Below are positions 52,119 through 61,054 of a stretch of 64,000 bases of DNA, in pieces. The translations under genes were made by a program, and so were the position numbers. Source of the DNA: Candidatus Corynebacterium faecigallinarum. Its GTDB lineage: Bacteria > Actinomycetota > Actinomycetes > Mycobacteriales > Mycobacteriaceae. The stretch is taken from positions 1-64,000 of the forward strand of contig DWVP01000022.1 of NCBI GenBank assembly GCA_019120175.1, given 5' to 3'. Below the pieces are notes generated by a model. It was not told where the DNA came from. It worked only from the letters and a program-made list of their open reading frames with translations, and did not search any database. Position 1 is the stretch's first letter. Each line of letters opens with the position of its first letter.

Positions 52119-52625
52119 ATGACTGATGAGCGTGCCGCGGTGACCGTCGTCGACTACTCCGACGCCTACCGGGAGGAGATGCTGGAGCTGGCGTTGCGGT
52201 CCTGGGCGCCGGTGTTCGGGCAGCTGCGGGACGCCGTGCCGCGGTTCGTCTACGACAGTTTCTGGCCGGACGGGTGGGAGAGTCGGCAGCGGGCGGACCT
52301 CGCGCAGGTGGTGGACGAGGCGCCCGAGCTGGTCGACGTGGCGCTTCTGGACGGTCAGGTCGTCGGGTGGGTGGTCACCCGGATCCACCCCGAGGACTCG
52401 ATGGGTGAGGTGCATGTCATCGTCGTGGACCCGGAGGTGCAGCGGCAGGGGATCGCCTCGGTGCTGCTGGACCGGTCGCACCAGCGGATCCGGGAGGCAG
52501 GTATGCGGATGGTCATGGTGGAGACCGGTGACGATCCCGGGCATGCACCGGCCCGTGCGGTTTACAGGGCCAACGGGTACAAGCGCTGGCCGGTGGCGCG
52601 GTACTTCAAGGACCTGACGGGGTAG
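52119..52625 (+). CDS. GNAT-family N-acetyltransferase
   Basis: This 168-residue protein has the acetyl-CoA binding motif VDPEVQRQGIASVLL at about residues 103-117 and the C-terminal ARAVYRANGYKRWPVARY. The substrate cannot be read from the sequence. The N-terminal FVYDSFWPDGWESRQ region is typical of small toxin- or antibiotic-acetylating members, but that is weak. It is divergent from moaD with a 54-bp gap. Confidence 0.85.
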   Translation: MTDERAAVTVVDYSDAYREEMLELALRSWAPVFGQLRDAVPRFVYDSFWPDGWESRQRADLAQVVDEAPELVDVALLDGQVVGWVVTRIHPEDSMGEVHVIVVDPEVQRQGIASVLLDRSHQRIREAGMRMVMVETGDDPGHAPARAVYRANGYKRWPVARYFKDLTG

Positions 52626-52643
52626 GTCGGGATGGGAGGAATA

Positions 52644-52658
52644 TAACGCATTGCGTTA
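52644..52658. promoter_or_regulatory. Palindromic operator before the HigA-like gene
   Basis: TAACGCATTGCGTTA is a perfect 15-bp palindrome around one central T. A degenerate half-copy (TTATGCATT) follows 14 bp later. Position and symmetry fit the autoregulatory site of HigA antitoxins. Confidence 0.65.
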
Positions 52659-52716
52659 ATGACGGAGTCCGTTATGCATTGGCAACGTGGTCACAGTGAG
52701 CGAAGGAGGCGAGGAC

Positions 52717-53004
52717 ATGATCGAACCGATCCATCCCGGCGAGATCCTCATCGAGGATTTCATCCAAGGGTTCGGAATCACCCAGCACAAGGTCGCTGTC
52801 GCCATCGGGGTTCCGCCGCGACGGATCAACGAGATCGTGCACGGCAAGCGGGGTATCAGCGCGGACACCGCGATCCGGTTCGCCAGATACTTCGGAAATT
52901 CCGAGGAGTTCTGGATGAACCTGCGGTCCAACGACGAACTGCGGATCGGGCACCAGGCACTAGGAGACCGGCTGGCGGACATCGAGCCGTTGGCCACCGC
53001 GTAA
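52717..53004 (+). CDS. HigA-type antitoxin without a toxin partner
   Basis: This 95-residue protein starts at ATG 52717 behind AGGAGG. It matches the HigA family: [43 protein letters not shown] is an XRE-type helix-turn-helix. The C-terminal [14 protein letters not shown] region is also characteristic. In complete loci a HigB RNase is encoded upstream, but only about 90 bp separate this gene from the GNAT gene and no HigB remnant was recognised. It may be an orphan or an independent regulator. Confidence 0.88.
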   Translation: MIEPIHPGEILIEDFIQGFGITQHKVAVAIGVPPRRINEIVHGKRGISADTAIRFARYFGNSEEFWMNLRSNDELRIGHQALGDRLADIEPLATA

Positions 53005-53015
53005 CCTGGGGAACT

Positions 53016-53576
53016 ATGAGCAGCGCTGAAAACGTAGGGAACGCAGGCACCGCAGGGAACGCCCACCTCACCCACGTCCGGGAGGACGGCTCGGCCCACA
53101 TGGTCGACGTCACCGCCAAGAACGAGACCAGCCGCACCGCCGTGGCCACCGGTCGGGTCATCACCCGTCCGGACGTCCTCGACATGATCTTCGCCCCCGC
53201 CGACGGCGCGCACGAGGGTCTGCCGAAGGGCGACGCCCTGCCGGTCGCCCGCGTCGCCGGGATCATGGGAGCGAAGAAGACCCCGGAGATCATCCCGCTG
53301 TGCCACCCGTTGCCGCTGGGCAAGATCACCGTCGACTTCGCGCGGGAGGACGCCGCGGACGCTGCGGACGCCGACGTCCGTGGTGCCGTGCGTATCGAGG
53401 CCTCAGTGAAGACCCGCGGTGTCACCGGCGTGGAGATGGAGGCCCTCACCGCGGTGACCAGTGCCGCCCTGACCGTCTACGACATGATCAAGGCCGTCGA
53501 CAAACACGCCGTCATCGACGACGTCCGCGTCCTCGCGAAATCCGGCGGCAAGTCCGGCGACTGGGATGTGCGCTGA
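53016..53576 (+). CDS. moaC: Cyclic pyranopterin monophosphate synthase
   Basis: This 186-residue protein has the MoaC core ([59 protein letters not shown]). The N-terminal Asn/Gly/Ala stretch is variable. It starts 12 bp after higA and its stop overlaps the next start. It converts the MoaA product to cyclic pyranopterin monophosphate. Confidence 0.96.
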   Translation: MSSAENVGNAGTAGNAHLTHVREDGSAHMVDVTAKNETSRTAVATGRVITRPDVLDMIFAPADGAHEGLPKGDALPVARVAGIMGAKKTPEIIPLCHPLPLGKITVDFAREDAADAADADVRGAVRIEASVKTRGVTGVEMEALTAVTSAALTVYDMIKAVDKHAVIDDVRVLAKSGGKSGDWDVR

Positions 53577-54073
53577 TGACTGAGACACAACACACCCGCG
53601 CGCTGGTCATCGTCGCCTCCACCCGCGCGGCGTCCGGCGACTACACCGACCGCACCGGCCCCGTCCTCGTCGACTGGCTGCGCAGCCGCGGCCTCGAGGT
53701 CGACGACGCCACCGTCATCGCCGACGCCGACATCCCCACCGCCCTGCCGGAACTGCTGGACGACCCGGTGCTGCCCCGGATCGTCCTGACCACCGGCGGC
53801 ACCGGTATCAGCCCCACCGACCGGACCGTCGCCACCGTCAAACCGCTGCTCGAGCACGAACTCCCCGGCCTCGTCGCCGCCGTCCAGCATCGCGGCGTGG
53901 ACAACGGCGTGTCCACCGCACTGCTCTCCGGCGGGGTCGCCGGGGTGGTCGGACGCTCCTTCGTGATGACGCTGCCCGGTTCCTCCGGTGGGGTGAAGGA
54001 CGGTATCGCCGTGCTCGACCCGGTCCTCGACCACCTCATCGCCCAGCTGGAAGGAGCCGGCGACCATGAGTGA
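53576..54073 (+). CDS. moaB: MoaB/MogA-type molybdopterin adenylyltransferase
   Basis: This 165-residue protein has the family motifs TTGGTGISPTD and MTLPGSSGG. It adenylates molybdopterin before molybdate insertion by MoeA. It overlaps moaC by one base and moaE by eight. The choice between the MoaB and MogA names is not possible from sequence alone. Confidence 0.93.
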   Translation: MTETQHTRALVIVASTRAASGDYTDRTGPVLVDWLRSRGLEVDDATVIADADIPTALPELLDDPVLPRIVLTTGGTGISPTDRTVATVKPLLEHELPGLVAAVQHRGVDNGVSTALLSGGVAGVVGRSFVMTLPGSSGGVKDGIAVLDPVLDHLIAQLEGAGDHE

Positions 54074-54539
54074 CGCTGCAGTGAACGCCGACCCCGCCTA
54101 CGTCGCCGAGCAGACCGGCGTGGTCGTGCACACCGCCATCTCCGCCGAGCCGCTGGAAGGCCACCTCGCCGCGGCGAAGGCCGACACCGCGACCGACGCC
54201 ATGGGTGCCGTCGTCACCTTCGAGGGCGTTGTCCGCGACCACGACAACGGCGCCGGGGTCACCAGCCTCGACTACACCCACCACCCCAGTGCGGCGGACA
54301 TCCTCGCCCAGATCGCCGAGGCCACGGTGCAGAAGTACCCGCAGGTCAGACTGTGGGCCGAACACCGCACCGGGTCGCTGGCCATCGGCGACATGGCCTT
54401 CCTCGTCGTCGTCGCGTCCGCCCACCGCGGGGAGGCCTTCGAGGCCATCGCCGACTTCGCCACCCAGGTCAAGGCGAATGTACCGATCTGGAAGGAACAG
54501 GAACACACCGACGGCTCGACCGGGTGGGTGGGCCTGTGA
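54066..54539 (+). CDS. moaE: Molybdopterin synthase large subunit
   Basis: This 157-residue protein has the MoaE hallmarks GAVVTFEGVVRDHD, HRTGSLAIGD, VVVASAHRGEAFEA and the catalytic Lys in IWKEQEHTDGS. The first 20 residues are a variable extension. It pairs with MoaD to turn cPMP into molybdopterin. Confidence 0.95.
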   Translation: MSDAAVNADPAYVAEQTGVVVHTAISAEPLEGHLAAAKADTATDAMGAVVTFEGVVRDHDNGAGVTSLDYTHHPSAADILAQIAEATVQKYPQVRLWAEHRTGSLAIGDMAFLVVVASAHRGEAFEAIADFATQVKANVPIWKEQEHTDGSTGWVGL

Positions 54540-55726
54540 GTGTCGACATCGGACGCTACCGCCGCCAGATCACCCTCGCCGGCTTCGGGATGGACGCCCA
54601 ACAAGCCCTCGCCGACGCCCACGTCGCCGTCCTCGGCGCCGGCGGCCTCGGCTCCCCGGCGTTGCTCTACCTCGCCGCCTGCGGGGTGGGGACGGTGACC
54701 GTCATCGACGACGACGAGGTCGAAACGTCCAACCTGCACCGCCAGATCATCCACACCGACGCGGCGGTGGGGGAGACCAAGGTGAGCTCGGCGCGCCGGG
54801 AGATGCTGGCGCGCAACCCGCAGCTCACCGTGCACACCGTCACCGACCGACTCACCGCCGACAATGCCGTTGATCTGCTGCGCGGTGCGGATGTCGTGCT
54901 CGACGGCGCCGACAACTTCGCTGCCCGCTACGCCGCCTCCCACGGCTGCGCGGTGCTGAGGATCCCGCACGTGTGGGCCTCGATCCTGGGCTTCGATGCC
55001 CAGCTCTCGGTCTTCGGTGCGACGCTGGCCGACGGCTCGCGCGGCCCGGTCTACGAGGACGTCTTCCCCACGCCGCCGCCGGCCGGGACCGTGCCGTCCT
55101 GCTCGGCCGCCGGGGTGCTCGGGCCGGTCGTCGGCGTCGTCGGCACCGCGATGGCGCTGGAGGCGGTGAAAGTGCTCACCGGTGTCGGCCAGCCGCTCGC
55201 CGGGGAGCTCGGCTACTTCGACGGCCTGTCCGGACGCTGGGAGTACATTCCGCTGGCCGCCGACCCCGCCGTTGCCGCCCGCGTTCGGGACGCTGCGACG
55301 CCGGTCGCCGAGGAGCTCGCGGTGGAACCCTCGGACGGCGGCCCTGACCTCGCCGCCGGTGCTGCAGCTTCCGCCGGCGCTGACGGTGCTGCCGGCACCG
55401 CTGGTCCCGCCTTGAGCGACCTTCCCGACCTGACCGACGCCGTGCTCATGGACGTCCGTGAACCCGATGAGTTCGCCACCGTCCGCATCCCCGGTGCGGT
55501 GAACGTGCCGCTGTCCGCGCTGCGCGCAGCGTCCAACCCGGCAACCCCTGACCTGCCGGACGAGGCTCGCGACCTGGCGGCCGAAGCGTCCGACAGCGGG
55601 CGTCCCCTCGTGGTCTACTGTGCGGCCGGGGTGCGCTCGGCGCAGGCGCTGGAGATTCTCGCGGCGTCCGGCATCGGCGGCGCCGATCTCCCCGGCGGCA
55701 TCAACGCCTGGTTGGAGCGACAATGA
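54536..55726 (+). CDS. moeB: MoeB-type activating enzyme with C-terminal rhodanese domain
   Basis: This 396-residue protein starts with a GTGA overlap with moaE. Residues 1-260 are the E1-like adenylation domain (VLGAGGLGSPALLYLAACGVG, NLHRQIIHTDAAVGETK, DGADNFAARYA, VPSCSAAGVLGP). Residues about 300-396 are a rhodanese with active Cys in VVYCAAGVRSAQ. The usual zinc-binding CxxC before the FP segment (CYRC in relatives) reads VYED here, so the zinc site is probably lost. It adenylates MoaD; the fused rhodanese would supply sulfur. Confidence 0.93.
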   Translation: MSVDIGRYRRQITLAGFGMDAQQALADAHVAVLGAGGLGSPALLYLAACGVGTVTVIDDDEVETSNLHRQIIHTDAAVGETKVSSARREMLARNPQLTVHTVTDRLTADNAVDLLRGADVVLDGADNFAARYAASHGCAVLRIPHVWASILGFDAQLSVFGATLADGSRGPVYEDVFPTPPPAGTVPSCSAAGVLGPVVGVVGTAMALEAVKVLTGVGQPLAGELGYFDGLSGRWEYIPLAADPAVAARVRDAATPVAEELAVEPSDGGPDLAAGAAASAGADGAAGTAGPALSDLPDLTDAVLMDVREPDEFATVRIPGAVNVPLSALRAASNPATPDLPDEARDLAAEASDSGRPLVVYCAAGVRSAQALEILAASGIGGADLPGGINAWLERQ

Positions 55727-56035
55727 GCATGGCTTCGCAGGTAGGGGTCGCGTAATCTGAACGTTGATGAGCCGCCCTCATCACCACATGGAAAGCGGGC
55801 GGCCTGCCCTGTACAGACTGGTCACCCGCTTCGGCCGTAGAGATTCAACAGCCAGTCGATGCCATCTCGAACATAGTTCGCGATGATTCTGGGCACCGAG
55901 TTCTCCAGGACCCGTCGTAGGACGTTGTCCCTTCCTCAGCGGGGCCGTCCTTTCGGACGGCGCTCCCATTTCGCACACCCGCTCCGTGGCGACCTGAACT
56001 CCGGTGGGACAATGAACCGCGTGGAGCATGACGGC
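55727..56035. other. Intergenic region behind moeB
   Basis: This stretch of about 310 bp has no supported gene. It contains a possible weak stem GCCGCCC/GGGCGGC behind moeB and a compact hairpin GCCGTCC-TTTC-GGACGGC (55944-55961) that lacks a T-run. Confidence 0.5.
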
Positions 56036-56704
56036 ATGAATGAACCGACGAACTACGCGTCCATCGCCTTCGACGATGTCGTGAAGGCCCGGCAGGAAGC
56101 CCGCGGGGTGGCGAACCGGGTGGACACCACCGGAGCGTCCGGCGCGGAGCTCGACGCCCGCGACGCCAAGCTCATCCGCAACACCCGTATGTTCTTCATG
56201 TCGACGGTCACCGGGACCGGCTGGCCCTATGTGCAGCACAAGGGCGGGCCGTCCGGCTTCGTGAAGGTCAGGACGACCGCCGGACGCTCGCAGATCATGT
56301 TCCCCGACTTCGCCGGCAACCGGCAGTTCGTCACCGCCGGCAACCTCGACCGGGACGACCGCGTGTGCCTGTTCTTCATCGACTTCGCCACCCGTTCCCG
56401 GGTGAAGGTCTTCGGTCACGCCCGCACCGTCGACGCCGAGGACGATCCGGAGCTCATCGCCGAGCTGCGTGACCTGGGAAAGCAGTTCATCAAGGGTGTC
56501 ATCGAGCGCGCCGTGGTGGTGGATGTCGTCGCCTCGGACGCGAACTGCTCCAAGCAGATTATCCCGCGCTGGACCCGTGAGGAGGTCGACGAACGACTCG
56601 ACCTGTACCGGGCCGACATCTCCGAGCTGAAGGACAAGGTTGCCGAGCGCGATGCCCGGATCGCCGAGCTCGAGGCGCGGTTGGGGGAGGCTCCGCACAG
56701 CTGA
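56036..56704 (+). CDS. Pyridoxamine-5'-phosphate-oxidase-like flavoprotein
   Basis: This protein of about 222 residues uses ATG 56036, with 56012 as an alternative. The PNPOx-type split beta-barrel is recognised by FFMSTVTGTGWPYVQHKGG, MFPDFAGNRQFVTAGNL and FFIDFATRSRVKVFGHAR. The C-terminus is a short coiled coil (ISELKDKVAERDARIAELEAR). Relatives bind FMN, F420 or haem and have oxidase or reductase activity; the substrate is unknown. Confidence 0.8.
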   Translation: MNEPTNYASIAFDDVVKARQEARGVANRVDTTGASGAELDARDAKLIRNTRMFFMSTVTGTGWPYVQHKGGPSGFVKVRTTAGRSQIMFPDFAGNRQFVTAGNLDRDDRVCLFFIDFATRSRVKVFGHARTVDAEDDPELIAELRDLGKQFIKGVIERAVVVDVVASDANCSKQIIPRWTREEVDERLDLYRADISELKDKVAERDARIAELEARLGEAPHS

Positions 56705-56716
56705 GGTGGGTAGTGG

Positions 56717-56814
56717 CTAAGTGTCCCCAAATCGGTCGCCTGACTACACTCGGGCTGGCCGAATCGGGGACACTTAGCGAACCGGGGACACTGGGCGAAT
56801 CGGGGACACTGGGC
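56717..56814. repeat. Dispersed hairpin repeat, copy 2, with 18-bp tandem units
   Basis: CTAAGTGTCCCC (56717-56728) and its complement in GAATCGGGGACACTTAG (56761-56777) form a hairpin related to 10926-10986. The right arm is followed by two more 18-bp units (56779-56796, 56797-56814) of GAAYCGGGGACACTGGGC. Confidence 0.8.
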
Positions 56815-56882
56815 GACACCCTCCGGTAGTGTGGCGTCCAACCGTGCGGCAGGGGGCCGCCGGGGCGAGGGGCAAGGGACAA

Positions 56883-57836
56883 ATGGGGACAGGGACAATG
56901 CACGGGGACAAGAAGATCTGGACCACCGCCGAACTGAAGGGCGCAGGCTGGGGCGAGGCGAGGACCCGCCGGGCGCTCGGAGACACACTCCACCGGGTTG
57001 CGCGTGGCGTCTACACCACGACGATGGATACGGACGTCGTGCTGCGCGCGCTCGCCCTCGCCCACCCCGGGATCGTCTTCACCGGCAGGACGGCGGCGTA
57101 CCTCCACTATGCACTCCCCATGGAGTGGCCTGCGACGGCGTGTCGCACGTCGCGGCGACACAACGACGACCTCATCACCATCCGCCGCCGCCGACCAGGC
57201 ACGGGCCGCGCCGGCAGCGTCACCAGCGTCCGGGGTGTGGACGCCACCACCGCAGCCCAGACCGCGGTGGACCTGGACAACCCCGCCGACCAGGTCAGGG
57301 TGCTGGAACGCGGCTACTCCGGCCTCCGCGGGACGGAGAACTTCGAGAAGGACGCCGCACACCTGTCACGCACCGGCCGCAGGCGTCTCGCGGCGATCAG
57401 GTCGAAGGCGATCATCGGGACGGCGAGCAACCTGGAGACGCAGGCGGTGCAGCTGATCCGCTCGGCGCTGCGTCCTGAACTGGAGGCGGGGCTGATCACC
57501 ATCGAGACGAACGCGATGGTGCGGGGATACTGCTGGGACATCATGATCCCGGAGGTGCGGCTGCTCATCGAGATCGACAGCTGGGCCTACCACGGGGAGG
57601 CGAAGGCGAAGCGGATGGATTTCGCCAGGGACCGGTGCAAGGGGAATCAGGCCACGCGGTGGGGGTACCTGCTGCTGCGGTACCCGGATTCCGCAGTCAA
57701 ACACGCGCCGCACTACGTCTCGGACGAGGTGGCGGACGCGGTGCGTTTCGAGTTGCAGCATCTGCGCCGCTTCCGCAGGGAGGACGAGGCGATCCCGACC
57801 GATGCACCGATGTGGCTCTGGTTCCCGAAGGTGTGA
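56883..57836 (+). CDS. AbiEi-like/DUF559 endonuclease-fold protein
   Basis: This 317-residue protein has a winged-helix start (WTTAELKGAGWGEARTRRALG ... RVARGVYT), like type IV antitoxins of the AbiEi group. The C-terminal DUF559 domain resembles very-short-patch-repair nucleases (RLLIEIDSWAYHGEAKAKRMDFARDR ... GYLLLRYP). The acidic residue and Glu-x-Asp in EIDSWAYH are the presumed metal site. No toxin gene follows. Such proteins are common in actinobacteria and poorly characterised. ATG 56883 with AAGGGA is used; 56898 is an alternative. Confidence 0.78.
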   Translation: MGTGTMHGDKKIWTTAELKGAGWGEARTRRALGDTLHRVARGVYTTTMDTDVVLRALALAHPGIVFTGRTAAYLHYALPMEWPATACRTSRRHNDDLITIRRRRPGTGRAGSVTSVRGVDATTAAQTAVDLDNPADQVRVLERGYSGLRGTENFEKDAAHLSRTGRRRLAAIRSKAIIGTASNLETQAVQLIRSALRPELEAGLITIETNAMVRGYCWDIMIPEVRLLIEIDSWAYHGEAKAKRMDFARDRCKGNQATRWGYLLLRYPDSAVKHAPHYVSDEVADAVRFELQHLRRFRREDEAIPTDAPMWLWFPKV

Positions 57837-57904
57837 GCGCACCCCTGTGCAGGGTCGGTCCGGCTATCTCCCGCGCGGGCGCCCGCTGTACCCTTGCCTG
57901 TGTG

Positions 57905-58855
57905 ATGACCTGGCCTGACGCCTCACGCAGTGGCACCTCCTCCGACCCGTACTCGGCACTGGCCGACCGGGTCGCCGCCGACGTCATCGCCGGCTACTCC
58001 ACCTCGTTCTCCCTGGCCACCCGCCTGCTCGCCGCTCCGGTCCGCCGCGAGATCCGCAACCTGTATGCGGTGGTACGCATCGCCGACGAGATCGTCGACG
58101 GGGCAGCGTCGGACGCCGGGGCGTCGCCGGACGAGGTGCGTGAGATTCTGGACGACTACGAGGCCCGCGTGCTCACCGCGACGGGGGACGGCGGGACGGC
58201 TGCGCCGGGGGACGGTGGGGCGACCGCGACAGGACGCACCGCTGCACCGTTCTTCACCGACCCGATCCTGCACGCCTGGGCAGGCACCGCCGCCCGCTGC
58301 AGCATCAACCCGGAGCACATGGTCGCCTTTTTCGCCTCGATGCGTGCTGACCTGGAGGTCACCGTGCACGACGCAGACAGCCTGGCGTCCTACATCCACG
58401 GCTCCGCCGAGGTCATCGGCCTGATGTGCCTCGACATCTTCCTGGCCTACGAGGACACGTCCGCCGACCGGGCCTGGCTCGCGGACGGCGCCGTCGCGCT
58501 CGGCCGGGCGTTCCAGATGGTCAACTTCCTGCGCGACCTCGGCGCCGACCAGGACGGACTCGGACGCATCTACCTGCCCGAACTCACCGACGGCCCGCTG
58601 ACCGGCCCCACACGCGACCGGATCCTCGACGACATCGAGGCCGACCTCGACACCGCCCGCGAGCGCATCGCCCACCTGCCCGGCGGGGCCCGCGCCGGGG
58701 TCGCAGCCGCCGTCGCGCTCTACGCCGAACTCGCCGCTGAGATCCGCGCCAGCGACCCGGACACTCTCGACACCACCCGCATCCGCGTGTCGGGGCCACG
58801 CAAAGCACTGGTCACCGCCAAGGCCGTGGCACGGGTCAGGCGGAGGAGCTCATGA
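57905..58855 (+). CDS. crtB: Phytoene/squalene synthase family protein
   Basis: This 316-residue protein has the two Asp-rich motifs of head-to-head prenyl synthases. The first lies in LYAVVRIADEIVDG and the second in NFLRDLGADQDGLGRIYLP. It condenses two geranylgeranyl or farnesyl diphosphates into the carotenoid or squalene backbone. A Gly/Ala/Thr-rich insertion (residues 95-115) is present. ATG 57905 or GTG 57902 may start it. It overlaps crtI by four bases. Confidence 0.93.
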   Translation: MTWPDASRSGTSSDPYSALADRVAADVIAGYSTSFSLATRLLAAPVRREIRNLYAVVRIADEIVDGAASDAGASPDEVREILDDYEARVLTATGDGGTAAPGDGGATATGRTAAPFFTDPILHAWAGTAARCSINPEHMVAFFASMRADLEVTVHDADSLASYIHGSAEVIGLMCLDIFLAYEDTSADRAWLADGAVALGRAFQMVNFLRDLGADQDGLGRIYLPELTDGPLTGPTRDRILDDIEADLDTARERIAHLPGGARAGVAAAVALYAELAAEIRASDPDTLDTTRIRVSGPRKALVTAKAVARVRRRSS

Positions 58856-60480
58856 GGATCATCGTCATCGGTGCCGGTGTCGCCGGGCTCGCCACCGCCG
58901 GTCTGCTCGCCCGCGCCGGCCACCAGGTCACCCTGCTGGAATCCAATGACACCGTCGGAGGACGTGCCGGCTCACTGTCCGGTGCCCAGATCGGCGCCGA
59001 CCCCGCGTTCCGCTGGGACACCGGGCCGAGCTGGTACCTGATGCCGGAGGCCTTCGACCGCTTCTACGAGCTGATGGGCACGTCCACCGCCGAGCAGCTC
59101 GACCTGGTGGACCTCGCCCCGGGCTACCGGGTGCTCTCCGGGGGCAGTGACCCGGTGGACGTCCCGGTCGGTGCGGAGCAGGTCGCGGAACTCTTCGAGT
59201 CCCTGGAGCCCGGTGCCGGTAAGAAGGTCCGCCGCTACCTCGCCGAGGCCGGCGACACCTACCGCCTCGCCGTCGACCGTTTCCTCTACACCACCTTCTC
59301 CTCCCCGGCGCCCTTCCTGGGCCGGGAGGTGCTCGCCCGCGCCGGACGCCTGGCCAAGCTACTCACCGATTCGCTGCAGTCCCTGGTCAACAACCGTTTC
59401 ACCGATACGCGCACCCGGCAGATCCTGTCGTACCCGGCGGTGTTCCTCTCCTCGGCGCCGGCGACGACCCCGGCGCTCTACCAGCTGATGAGCTACACCG
59501 ACCTGGTGCAGGGCGTGAAGTACCCGCTCGGCGGGTTCGCCGCCGTCGTCGAGTCGCTGCGCCGGCTCGCCGTGGACAACGGCGTGGAGGTCAGGACGTC
59601 CTGCCCGGTCGCGAGAATCCGCACCGACAGCGACCGCGCGAACCCGCTGCGCCGGGTGCCGGGGCTGGGACGTCTGACGTCCTGGCTGCCCGGTGCCACC
59701 GCGCGGACCACCGGTGTGGTCTTGGCCGATGGCACCGAACTGGACGCCGATGCGGTGGTCAGTGCCGCTGACCTGCACCACACCGAGACCGCGATGCTGG
59801 CCCGCGGGGTGCAGACCTATCCGGAGGCGCACTGGCGGCGGATCAACCCGGGCGTCGGCGCGGTGGTGGTGATGCTCGGGGTGCGCGGCGAGTTACCGCA
59901 GTTGGCGCACCATACGCTGCTCTTCAGCGATGACTGGACGCCCGACTTCGCCGCCGTCTTCGGGGGAGGGGGCGCCTCGTCCTCTGCCTCGTCCTCTGCC
60001 TCGTCCTCGGCATCGTCCTCGGTGTACGTTTGCCGCCCCTCGGCCACCGACCCGGACGTCGCCCCCGAGGAGCACGAGAACCTGTTCATCCTGGTGCCCT
60101 GCACCGCCGACCCGACGATCACCGAACGCGACGTCGAGGCCATCGCCGATGCCACGATCGACCTGGTGGCCGAGCGGGCCGGGATCCCTGACCTGGCCGA
60201 GCGGATCTGCGCGCGTTCCACCCTGGGGCCGAAGGACTTCGCCACCGACTACAACTCCTGGCATGGCTGGGCGCTGGGTCTGGCGCACACCCTGACCCAG
60301 TCGGCGTTCATGCGTGGGACGAACCACTCCCGGGCGGTGTCGAACCTGTACTACGCAGGGTCCACGACCACTCCGGGTGTGGGGGTGCCGATGTGCCTGA
60401 TCAGTGCGGAGAACGTCCTGACCGCGATAGAGGACGGGACACGTCGCCCGGGTGGAGCGGTGAATCAGTCGAACCGGTAG
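58852..60480 (+). CDS. crtI: Phytoene desaturase-type FAD oxidoreductase
   Basis: This 542-residue protein has the dinucleotide-binding N-terminus (IIVIGAGVAGLATAGLLARAG, then GGRAGS). The C-terminal CrtI motif YYAGSTTTPGVGVPMCLIS is also present. It desaturates the CrtB product. A variable Ser/Ala tract (SSASSSASSSASSSV, residues 376-390) encoded by a 12-bp repeat interrupts one loop. crtB and crtI form a two-gene unit; no crtE or cyclase/elongase gene is adjacent. Its 3' end overlaps the convergent acetyltransferase gene by 16 bp. Confidence 0.93.
   Translation: MRIIVIGAGVAGLATAGLLARAGHQVTLLESNDTVGGRAGSLSGAQIGADPAFRWDTGPSWYLMPEAFDRFYELMGTSTAEQLDLVDLAPGYRVLSGGSDPVDVPVGAEQVAELFESLEPGAGKKVRRYLAEAGDTYRLAVDRFLYTTFSSPAPFLGREVLARAGRLAKLLTDSLQSLVNNRFTDTRTRQILSYPAVFLSSAPATTPALYQLMSYTDLVQGVKYPLGGFAAVVESLRRLAVDNGVEVRTSCPVARIRTDSDRANPLRRVPGLGRLTSWLPGATARTTGVVLADGTELDADAVVSAADLHHTETAMLARGVQTYPEAHWRRINPGVGAVVVMLGVRGELPQLAHHTLLFSDDWTPDFAAVFGGGGASSSASSSASSSASSSVYVCRPSATDPDVAPEEHENLFILVPCTADPTITERDVEAIADATIDLVAERAGIPDLAERICARSTLGPKDFATDYNSWHGWALGLAHTLTQSAFMRGTNHSRAVSNLYYAGSTTTPGVGVPMCLISAENVLTAIEDGTRRPGGAVNQSNR
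59974..60021 (+). repeat. 12-bp tandem repeat inside crtI
   Basis: Four units of GCCTCGTCCTCT, the third GCCTCGTCCTCG and the fourth GCATCGTCCTCG, encode the Ala-Ser-Ser-Ser tract. Length changes would stay in frame. Confidence 0.92.
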
Positions 60481-61040
60481 ACCATCACGTGGCAGCTGCC
60501 GGACGGGTCGTAGCCGCCGTTGACGGTGCTGTCGACGTAGCCCAGTTTGCGGTAGACGTGCCGGGCCCGGTCATTGCCCACGTCAACGGCCAGGGAGACC
60601 CCGGGGAAACCTTCCTCACGGGCGACGCGCAGCATTTCCTGCATCAGCGCGGTGCCGCGGCCGTGGCCGGAGACCTCGGGGCGCAGCGCGATGGCCACCT
60701 CGGGGTAGTCGTCTGACACGAAGCCTGCCCCGGGTGCTTCAGAGGTGAAGGTACGCAGCCACGCGGCACCCACTGCGGTGGGGACGTCGCCAGAGTCCGC
60801 AGCAGAGTCCGGAGCGGAATCCTCCGCGGAATCATCCCCCGGGACCCGCTCGAGGATGACCCCCGGCTGCTGCGGGGTCCAGGCGTCCACGTAGGCGGCG
60901 AGTTCCTCGTCGATCCCCTCGCTCACCGGACGGGACTCGTCGCCCCACTGGTCCGTGAGGATGTACATGGCACGCAGGATGTCCCGGTCGTCGCCGGTGG
61001 CGCGGCGGTAGCGGAACTGTGGTGTCGGTGAAGCAGTCAC
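60465..61040 (-). CDS. GNAT-family N-acetyltransferase
   Basis: This protein of about 191 residues starts at GTG 61040 (VTASPTPQFRYRRATGDD). The acetyl-CoA motif RPEVSGHGRGTALM and the LAVDVGNDRARHVYRKLGY tail are clear. An internal acidic linker (DDSAEDSAPDSAADSGD) is variable. The substrate is unknown. Convergent with crtI. Confidence 0.85.
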   Translation of the reverse strand: MTASPTPQFRYRRATGDDRDILRAMYILTDQWGDESRPVSEGIDEELAAYVDAWTPQQPGVILERVPGDDSAEDSAPDSAADSGDVPTAVGAAWLRTFTSEAPGAGFVSDDYPEVAIALRPEVSGHGRGTALMQEMLRVAREEGFPGVSLAVDVGNDRARHVYRKLGYVDSTVNGGYDPSGSCHVMVYRFD

Positions 61041-61054
61041 GGCGGACCAGGCTA

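Noticed and set aside
52626..52716. HigB toxin remnant upstream of higA
   Set aside because: Only about 90 bp are available and none of the three frames resembles HigB.
56717..56814. CRISPR-like array of 18-bp units
   Set aside because: No spacers between units; it is a tandem extension of a hairpin arm and no cas gene is nearby.
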